Of a stretch of 56,853 nucleotides of DNA, positions 7,632 through 15,900 are shown piece after piece. Every line of letters starts with the position of its first letter. Positions within the stretch are counted from its first letter, which is position 1. A program made the translations under genes and the position numbers. Origin of the DNA: Candidatus Woesearchaeota archaeon (GTDB lineage Archaea; Nanobdellota; Nanobdellia; Woesearchaeales; WJKV01); assembly GCA_019323495.1 (NCBI GenBank), contig JAHWHE010000060.1, positions 1 to 56,853 on the forward strand, in the 5' to 3' direction. The notes below the pieces were generated by a model. That model was not told where the DNA came from, ran no database searches, and worked only from the letters and a program-made list of their open reading frames with translations.

Positions 7632-10621
7632 ATCTCGTTCTTTGCTTTCATCAAAAACTTTACTAGAGTATCGCTCCATATCTTAGGAATTGCCCCTGAC
7701 AGCAGGCTATCGAGCCAGGTCTTGAAATCTTCCTTGAAACCTTCACGCTCGCCATTGATCAGCCGCTCGCACTCATACTCTATCTTTGGCTCCAGATTAA
7801 TCCTGTGCGCTGCTTTCTTTAAATCACCGACGAGCATCGCACGATTGAATCCTTCTTCATCAAGCTTCTCTTCTTCTTCGATCTCTTTTTTGATTTCCTC
7901 CTTTTTCCAAAATCTTTCATATTCAAAACCTTCTGGTTCCTCCTCCAGTTCTGCGCTGTAATCAAAATCGCTCTTTTTCTTTCCCTGCTCAAGAGCTATC
8001 TTTGCAAGCACCATCTCGTGCATCCTCTTGACAAACTCTATCCTGTCCTCCATCTTCAATATATCGCTGTAGCCCTGCAATGCAAGATTGAATGCAAACG
8101 GCGACGGCACAGTGGAATCAAACTCGTCTATCTTTATCGTGCCATCTTCGATCTCTTTCAATACTTGCCCTGCGTGTTTAACATCCATCAGATCCTCAAG
8201 AATCTCTCTTCTCGCTTCTTTCAGAATAGGAAAATCATTGCTGATCCTCCTAACCGCGCTCAATAATATCATACTGCTGACTTGCTGTTTTCCGACTGTT
8301 TTCTTTGTTCCCTTATACTGACGGAGAATCATCAATGCCCTTGTTGCGCAATGCCTGAATCTTCTTATCAATACCTGACTCCTGTCAAGCGCAAGCGACA
8401 TCACGCCCTTTAATTCCTCGCTTTTCAATAATTTGAACGCACTCATCGGCCTTATTTTTTTATCGCAAGTCAATACAAAACCGTTGTCAGTTATGGTTAT
8501 CTTCACGTCACGATGCTGCTGCCTGCTTATCGCATATCCTAATGCCCTTGACAGCACATCATTGACCCTTCTTCCGAACAAAGTGTGGAAAATATGGTAC
8601 ATCTTTCCCTGGTCATTGAAATTCTCGACCAACACCAGGTTCCTATGAGGTATTTTCGCGTACATGGATTGCTCTTTGAAATATTCATATATGCTGTTCG
8701 CCGCATTGTCGTCAACATACAGATAATCATGGATGTACTTCATGATCTCCTTCTTGCTCTGCTTCTTTTCGAACTTCTCTTTCATGTATTTCCTGAAATT
8801 CTGTATCGAGAGCGCAAGGTCAAAAGATAAAGGAAGCATCTCGCTCACCCAGTTAGGTACTGTCGGCAATCTTCCTTCTGCACTGCCTACTTGCGCAACA
8901 GTCCCCCTGCTAAATTTGAATTGGTAGACATTGCCTCCCAAAACAAATATGTCATTCGGTTTCAAGCTTTCAAGAAATCCTTCGTCAATGGTACCGACAA
9001 CCTCTTCTCCTATCTTGACCTTGACAGCTGTCTGGTCAGGGATAGTTCCGATATTTGTCATGTACAGTACCCTGCTGATGGGACTTTTTCTGCCGATCCT
9101 TCCATCCTTCTCCCATATCTTCGCATAAACATACCTGTCAGCCAGGCTTACATATTTTCCTGCAAGATAATCTATTATCTGGTTGAAATCTTCCCTTGGA
9201 AGGTCCTTGTAGCAGTAGCTTTTTGTTACCATCTCATAGACTTCGTCGACACTGATCGGCTCGACTATCGCGATACCGAAAACCTGCTGTGCAAGAACAT
9301 CCAGGCAATTGTTAGGGATGTCTATGGTGTCTATCTTCCTCTCGATAGCGCTCTTCAGAATAAGGCTGCACTCAAGCAAGTCGTCACGATCGAGAACAAC
9401 AATCCTTCCTTTCGCAGTCTCATGCAGTTTATGGCCCGACCTTCCGATCCTCTGCAGTGCCCGCGCAACACTCTTAGGGCTTCCCAATAAAATTACAAGA
9501 TCTATATAGCCAATGTCAATGCCTAATTCCAGGCTGGTGCTGCAAACAACTGCTCTTAATTTTCCTTCTCGCAGCTGTTCTTCTATCTTTAATCTGTGCG
9601 TTCTGGAAAGAGAGCCGTGATGCGCGCCTATCAAGGACAGGCTTTCTTCTGATGCTATATTTTTCACATAATTGCTAGGATACTTTGTCTTCAGATTATG
9701 CACGACTCTTTCTGTCGCAGCTCTTGTATTCGTGAATATCAATGTTGTCTTGTGCTCTTGTATCAGGTTGTGCAGCAATTCATACATCTTGAAATCCCGC
9801 TCCTGGAAATCTGCCTTTATCAGGTTCTTGACAGGACTCATCACCTTGATATCGATCTCTTTCATGAATTGTATATCGACTATTGTGCAGTTTCTGTCAT
9901 TGCCGACCAAAAAGCCCGCCATCTTTTCAAGCGGACTAATCGTAGCGCTCAATCCTATTCTCGTATAATCGCTCAATCTCTGCAATCGCTCAAGAGAAAT
10001 AGATAGATGGACGCCTCTTTTGTTCTCTGCGAGACTATGAATCTCGTCTACTACAACCCACCACAACTGTGTTAACAGATTGCTGAATCTCGAACTGCTC
10101 AGCACTATCGCAAGACTTTCAGGAGTTGTGACCAATATATGGGGCGGATTCTTCAGCATCTTTGTCTTTTCATACGCGCTCGTATCTCCTGTCCTGACAG
10201 CCACCCTAATGTCAATGTCCTTTCCGTGCTTTTTCGCAATCTCTTTTATTTCTTTCAATGGTTCTGTCAAATTAATGAAAATATCATTGTTCAATGCCTT
10301 GAGCGGAGAAACATAAACACAATAGACCCTGTCCTGCAGGTTCCCTGCATCTGCAAGATTCACCAGCTCATTTAGTATAGACAAGAATGCAGTCAGCGTT
10401 TTTCCGCTTCCTGTTGGTGCGCTTACAAGAGTGTTGTTCCTTTTGTGTATCTCAATTACAGAAAACAGTTGTGGGGGTGCAAATTCCTTGAACTTGGAAA
10501 AGAACCATTCTTTGACAAAAGGGTTTAGAGTTTCAACTATTTCAGACTGAGAATTAGGTTCCTTCTTATAGCTAATATTCTGCATAGTACTCATAGTGCT
10601 GAATTTATCTACCTCGGACAA
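7628..10621 (-). CDS. lhr: Lhr-type large DEAD/DEAH-box helicase
   Basis: Up to 997 residues. Motifs of a superfamily 2 helicase are clear: SAPTGSGKT (Walker A), VVVDEIHSL (DEIH, motif II), LSATISP (motif III), FTNTRAATE (motif IV), GIDIGYIDLVI and RIGRSGHK (motif VI). The long region after the two RecA domains (winged helix, then a domain with LALGxA-like helices) is typical of Lhr, a DNA/RNA helicase linked to repair in archaea. The reported start is a TTG; in-frame ATGs at 10594 and 10585 are equally possible because no clear ribosome-binding site decides. A minus-strand TATA (CTTTTAAATAG, about 10661-10671) predicts a leader of about 40 nt. The C-terminus is Glu/Lys-rich. Confidence 0.9.
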   Translation of the reverse strand: MSEVDKFSTMSTMQNISYKKEPNSQSEIVETLNPFVKEWFFSKFKEFAPPQLFSVIEIHKRNNTLVSAPTGSGKTLTAFLSILNELVNLADAGNLQDRVYCVYVSPLKALNNDIFINLTEPLKEIKEIAKKHGKDIDIRVAVRTGDTSAYEKTKMLKNPPHILVTTPESLAIVLSSSRFSNLLTQLWWVVVDEIHSLAENKRGVHLSISLERLQRLSDYTRIGLSATISPLEKMAGFLVGNDRNCTIVDIQFMKEIDIKVMSPVKNLIKADFQERDFKMYELLHNLIQEHKTTLIFTNTRAATERVVHNLKTKYPSNYVKNIASEESLSLIGAHHGSLSRTHRLKIEEQLREGKLRAVVCSTSLELGIDIGYIDLVILLGSPKSVARALQRIGRSGHKLHETAKGRIVVLDRDDLLECSLILKSAIERKIDTIDIPNNCLDVLAQQVFGIAIVEPISVDEVYEMVTKSYCYKDLPREDFNQIIDYLAGKYVSLADRYVYAKIWEKDGRIGRKSPISRVLYMTNIGTIPDQTAVKVKIGEEVVGTIDEGFLESLKPNDIFVLGGNVYQFKFSRGTVAQVGSAEGRLPTVPNWVSEMLPLSFDLALSIQNFRKYMKEKFEKKQSKKEIMKYIHDYLYVDDNAANSIYEYFKEQSMYAKIPHRNLVLVENFNDQGKMYHIFHTLFGRRVNDVLSRALGYAISRQQHRDVKITITDNGFVLTCDKKIRPMSAFKLLKSEELKGVMSLALDRSQVLIRRFRHCATRALMILRQYKGTKKTVGKQQVSSMILLSAVRRISNDFPILKEARREILEDLMDVKHAGQVLKEIEDGTIKIDEFDSTVPSPFAFNLALQGYSDILKMEDRIEFVKRMHEMVLAKIALEQGKKKSDFDYSAELEEEPEGFEYERFWKKEEIKKEIEEEEKLDEEGFNRAMLVGDLKKAAHRINLEPKIEYECERLINGEREGFKEDFKTWLDSLLSGAIPKIWSDTLVKFLMKAKNEI

Positions 10622-10810
10622 GAGTCCATTCTCTATGTTATAGATACATAGAATGAGCTATTTAAAAGCCTTACCCATGCATTGTCTAGTGTCCAGTGAA
10701 ATAGTATTCTCTTTTAAGTTTATATCTACTTTTAAATAGTGATAATAAAAAGATTTAAATATTAGACTTTCGTTTGCCAGATATTAGAGGGATTAATTGG
10801 GGGTTATTGG

Positions 10811-12925
10811 ATGAGTATATTTACAGAGGCGTATGTTAGTTTAAGAAATAGAGTTCTAGACAGTGCACCGTATAAATTGCCATACAAAATAGGCAAAGTA
10901 GGAGTTCCTCTATTTCTTGCAGCGTGGCTTGGTTTTGCAGGCAGTGCAAGAGGCCAGGATGCTCCACCCACTCTAGAAGAAAGGATCGCAGCTGCAAAAC
11001 AAAAGATAGAGCAGATGGCTGAAAAAGATGCGCCTGATCCAATGGCAATCATCAAGTACATTGAATCTCAATTTCCTGAAGCAAGTTCAGAGGGGCACAA
11101 AGAATGCATGCAATATGCAACTTCATTGCTTGATAAAAAATCAAAAGATGAAAAACAGCCAGAGCAACCGCAACCACCAGCACCTGACAAACAGCCTGCG
11201 CCAGATCCAACTCCTGCTCTCGCACCAGACAAAACACCAGCTCCAGATCCAACTCCCGCTCCTGATCCTACACCAGCGCCAGGGCCGGACAAACAGCCAG
11301 CGCCAGATCCAACTCCTGCTCCCGCACCAGCACCAGACAAGCAGCCTACGCCTGCACCAGCACCAGCACCAGCACCGCCAGCAAGCAGAGCGCAGGCATT
11401 AAGAGAGTACAAGAAAAGCAAGCTATGGGAAAGGATACAATTGATGGGTGCTCCAATCTGGGATGTTAAGGATGATGTATGGACAAGCAATGATCATTGG
11501 TTTGGTCAGGCAAGACTGCATCTGAACCTGGCAGGCCTAAGCAACCCGCTACAGAGAGATGTTCCTGACATAAGGATTGGTATTGATTACAAATATGCAA
11601 TAGACAAGCCAGACAGAATAGATTCAAACATCGAGTGGCAGGCAAAAGGATATATCGGATACAGCATGGGAAACTTTTTCTTGTTCGGAAGAAGTGCAAA
11701 AGACCAGACAAATAATAGTCATGATTCTTCATCAGTCAATGTAGATTTCCCAGACATTAGCACAAGAATAACTTCATCAGATGTAAGCACAAAAAGAGAA
11801 GATACTTTCTTCGAAAGCCACGGTGCAAAAGGAAGCATCCCTGTTAAAGGCGTAAATATCATATTCAATCTTAACTATTTCCTGAAAGTCGCGCGAATAT
11901 TGGACCATTACTCGTCTTCAGAAATCACAGAGGACACAGCAACTAATTCTGTGATTGGTGTTTTCGATACATTCAATAGACTCTGGTCAGCTTCAGAAGA
12001 AACAGGAACCACTAGCATTATTGGCGCTGGATTCACTGCGAGAAACACAAACATAGGCAATATTGCGTTCTGGCACACCTGGCAGAGGATAAGCCAGGTA
12101 GAAAGGCAGGAACAGTACGACAGTATCAATGGATTAAGCAATTTAAGAAAATCAGAAAGAAGCTTGTCCAATACCTTCGGCCTGACAGCAGACCTTGGAT
12201 TGAGCTACAAATGGGCAAGGTCATTGGATGCAAACGAAGCATGGCTGAGCGTCGGAGCTTTCCTCGATACAATCACAACAGAAAGACAAGGACAATCTGA
12301 AAGAAAACAGCATGGAAGAGGCTATATCAATCTCACTTATGATCCAGGACTAGTTATTGGAGATGTAACAAGTCCTATATTCAACTTCCAGATGGAAAGA
12401 GACACTTATCTTAACAGATTCAACATGACGATAGGTTTGAGCAAGAGAAAAGAAAGCCAGAGGCAGTCTTCATCAAGAAGCATACATGATTTTGCAACAA
12501 ACTTGAGCCAGTTGAATTTCTGCTCACACATGTCAGACACTTCAAAACAAGATCTAAGAGAGATGATGTGGGAGGACATGATGAGGACAACTCCATCCTA
12601 CCTAGTATTCAGGATGGGCGCAGGAGAAGAAAAAGACAAGAATCTTGAAAAGAAATTATACTGGTACGGAAGAGCTTTCGCAGCAATAGACTTTGAAGAA
12701 GATTCTATCAACAGGCTGGCATTCGGAGCAATCTTTGAAGACAGGGAAGCTACAAGACAGATAGGATTCAGAATCTCATATTTCATAGGAGAATTCGCAA
12801 TCTCGTTCGAATACATGTTCGACAAGATGAAATTTAATAAACAAGAGGATCATACCTTCCAATTAGGCTTATCTGTGTTTGGGGGAAAAACTAAAGATAC
12901 TAGGCCAGATCACATCTGGCCCTAG
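10811..12925 (+). CDS. Secreted Pro-rich protein with a beta-strand-rich, barrel-like C-terminal domain
   Basis: 704 residues. The N-terminus has a basic region and a hydrophobic core (VPLFLAAWLGFAG, residues 32-44) ending in SARGQDA, a likely export signal with an unusually long n-region. Residues 50-115 are helical. Residues about 116-194 are a Pro/Ala/Asp repeat built from units such as APDPTPAP and PDKQPAP. Residues 195-704 show many short strands with alternating polar and nonpolar residues and aromatic ends: HWFGQARLHLNLAGL, DIRIGIDYKYAI, GYIGYSMGNFFLFGRS, FGLTADLGLSYKWA, AFGAIFEDREA, IGFRISYFI, and near the end HTFQLGLSVFGG. This pattern resembles outer-membrane barrels; no family was recognised. 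It is 39 nt upstream of the giant surface protein and surely in one operon with it. Confidence 0.7.
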   Translation: MSIFTEAYVSLRNRVLDSAPYKLPYKIGKVGVPLFLAAWLGFAGSARGQDAPPTLEERIAAAKQKIEQMAEKDAPDPMAIIKYIESQFPEASSEGHKECMQYATSLLDKKSKDEKQPEQPQPPAPDKQPAPDPTPALAPDKTPAPDPTPAPDPTPAPGPDKQPAPDPTPAPAPAPDKQPTPAPAPAPAPPASRAQALREYKKSKLWERIQLMGAPIWDVKDDVWTSNDHWFGQARLHLNLAGLSNPLQRDVPDIRIGIDYKYAIDKPDRIDSNIEWQAKGYIGYSMGNFFLFGRSAKDQTNNSHDSSSVNVDFPDISTRITSSDVSTKREDTFFESHGAKGSIPVKGVNIIFNLNYFLKVARILDHYSSSEITEDTATNSVIGVFDTFNRLWSASEETGTTSIIGAGFTARNTNIGNIAFWHTWQRISQVERQEQYDSINGLSNLRKSERSLSNTFGLTADLGLSYKWARSLDANEAWLSVGAFLDTITTERQGQSERKQHGRGYINLTYDPGLVIGDVTSPIFNFQMERDTYLNRFNMTIGLSKRKESQRQSSSRSIHDFATNLSQLNFCSHMSDTSKQDLREMMWEDMMRTTPSYLVFRMGAGEEKDKNLEKKLYWYGRAFAAIDFEEDSINRLAFGAIFEDREATRQIGFRISYFIGEFAISFEYMFDKMKFNKQEDHTFQLGLSVFGGKTKDTRPDHIWP

Positions 12926-12948
12926 TCATCTTGGATAAATACAAATCG

Positions 12949-12956
12949 AGAGGGGT
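12949..12956 (+). promoter_or_regulatory. Ribosome-binding site deciding a TTG start
   Basis: GAGGGGTG lies 8 nt before TTG at 12965. No ATG occurs nearby in frame, and the residues from the TTG form a textbook signal peptide, so the TTG is taken as the start of the giant surface protein. Confidence 0.6.
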
Positions 12957-12964
12957 GTTATTAA

Positions 12965-15900
12965 TTGAAAAATAAGAAACTGCTTGCAATCACATTTTTG
13001 CTAGCAATAGTTATAGCAGTATTCTTGGCAATCAATGTACTTGCAGCGCCAGCACCGCCTTCTATTTCATTGACACCTATTCCTCCTAATCCGACAAATG
13101 TTCTCACATTAAGGGCTTTTGCAACTGACAGTGGAGACAATGCAGGCCTGAGATGGCTTACACTATACGAGACAGCGAACAATGCGAACACGATACTAAA
13201 CACAACATACTGTTCAGACGCAATCAGCTGCTCAATGACATACAGGATAGTACAGACAACGCCCGGAACAAGAACCTTCTTTGCTCACATATCAGATAGA
13301 GATGGAATGACTGCACAAACCTCAATTATAGGTGTGACTTTCAGCGGAAACAATCAAGCACCTGCAGTCTCTATCACAAACCCTTCGACCAATAGCAGGT
13401 TCTATAACGGCACGCAAGTAAATTTTACAGGCATTGCAACTGATCCAGAAGAAGGGCAGCTGACAGGCAACCATCTAGTCTGGAGCAGCAGCCTGGACGG
13501 ATTCTTGGGTTTTGGAACAAATATCAATAGTACAAACCTTTCCAACGGACTGCACACAATCACATTGATAGGCACTGACAGCCTGAATCTTTCAAATAAT
13601 GCAACAATCACGATAAACATCACACCTAACACTGCACCTGTCGCAAGCATCACTTCGCCTCCTGATTTTAGCAATTTCATCAACGGCACTCAAATTAATT
13701 TCACAGGCACAGGAACAGATACAGAAGATGGAACTCTAAGCGGGAACAGTTTAATCTGGACATCAGACATTGACGGTAACTTCGGCAACGGTACAAGCGT
13801 AAGCACAACACAATTGTCAGTTGCAAATCACACAATCACTTTGACAGCAAGGGACAGTTTAGGGGTGACTGGAACTGCCACGATAACAATCAGCGTAAAT
13901 CCTGCTGCTGCTCCGCTGCCACCAAACACCCCTCCAAATGCTACAATCACCGCTCCTGCAAACCAGAGCAGTTTCTTGAACGGAACACAGATAAATTTCA
14001 CAGGCACAGGAATAGATGCAGAAGACGGCGCATTAAGCGGTGCTAGTCTAGCCTGGACATCAAGTATTGACGGCAATTTTGGGACCGGGGACAGCATCAA
14101 TATCACAAATCTTTCAATCGGAAATCACACAATTACATTGACTGCTACAGACAGCCAGACAGCAACAGGCACAGATTCAATCCTGGTCGAGGTTTATGCA
14201 CTCTACATTCCACCTCCTCCTGCAAACAATACGCTTCCAAATGTAACTATAAATTCTCCTGCAAATTACAGTTCTGCGCAGAATGGAACTTCAATAAATT
14301 TCATAGGTAGCGCAATAGACGCAGAAGATGGCATCCTTCTGAACAACAGCCTTGTCTGGACAAGCAATTATGACGGAAATTTCGCAAACGGAACTTCGTT
14401 CTTGTACAGCGGATTGTCCATCGGCTATCATACAATTACTTTGACAGCTACAGACAGCAATAATGGAAGCAGTTCAGCTTCAATCATATTAAATATCACA
14501 GCACCTCCGCCTGCACCGCCAGCACCTACTTGTACTGACAATGTCTGGAACGGCGATGAATCAGATACAGATTGTGGAGGAAGCTGTCCAGGATGTTCTG
14601 CATTCCCTATTTCATATTCGTGCTGGAACAGCAGTGATTGCGCATTCAGCACCTGTGACACATCAGGCGCACTAAGACCATTCCCGATAAACAACAATAC
14701 AGGACAGCCATATACTATTCCAGAAATAAGATTGCTGGCTGGGCAGACTTGGATTATTCCTTATCAAGGAAGATGCACAATTATATTTCCTCCATTAAAT
14801 AATCCTCCTACTGCGTTCATAATCGCGCCTTCGAACCACAGTTCACACTATAACGGAACTTCGATAACATTTGGAGGAACAGGTCAGGATGTAGAAGACG
14901 GCACTTTAAGTGGAGCCAGCCTTGTCTGGACATCTAGCATAGACGGCAATTTTGGCACAGGCACTATATTTAGTTATTCGAATCTTTCAATCGGCACTCA
15001 TACAATTACATTGACAGCGACAGACAGCATGACTTTTACAGGCTCGCAATCAATCATCATAAACATAACATTACCGCCCAATATTCTGCCTAACGCAACA
15101 ATCTCATCTCCACTAAATAATAGTTCATTCATCAATCAGACGCAAATCAATTTCACAGGTTTAGGAATTGATGCAGAAGATGGAAACATAACACAGACAA
15201 ATAGTTTGGTATGGACATCAAGCCTGGACGGAAACTTCGGAAACGGCACGAGCGTGAACATCTCATCGCTATCAGTTGGAACCCACACCATCAACTTGAC
15301 AGTCACTGACAGCAGGAATGGAACAGGCAGTGATCTGATAACAATCACAGTCCTCCCATCACCAAACACTCCGCCTATCGCAAACATCACAGCGCCTGCA
15401 AACAACAGCACATTTGTTAACCAGACGCAGGTCAATTTCACAGGCTATGGAACAGACGCACAGGACGGAATGATAACACAAGCCAACCAGCTTGTTTGGA
15501 CATCAAACCTGGACGGAAACTTAGGAAATGGTACGAGCGTGAACATCTCAACACTGTCAGTTGGACTGCACAACATCACTTTGACAGCAATAGACAGCGG
15601 AAACATGTCCAATGCAACAATGATATTGATCAACATATCAAGAACTCCTAACGCAGGTCCTTTGGCAAACATCACAGCGCCTGCAAACAATAGCGCGTTC
15701 ATGAACCAGACCCAGATAAATTTCACAGGTCATGGAATAGATGCAGAAGACGGAATGATAACTCAAGCAAACCAATTAGTATGGACGTCGTCAATTGATG
15801 GAAACTTCGGAAACGGCACGAGCATTAACATCACATCATTGACAGTTGGATTGCATAACATAACACTGAATGTTACAGATAGCGAAGGAATGAGTGCTAC

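Noticed and set aside
10626..10657. Hairpin CATTCTCTATGT / ACATAGAATG as a terminator
   Set aside because: It lies in the 5' region of the helicase gene on the minus strand, and 150 nt before the next start on the plus strand, so a termination role is not supported.
10679..10694. GCATTGTCTAGTGTCC as another copy of the inverted-end element
   Set aside because: Only a loose match to the left end of copy B; no right end nearby.
11028..11402. ORFs on both strands across the Pro-rich repeat
   Set aside because: Low-complexity shadow frames of the repeat codons; no start signals or family.
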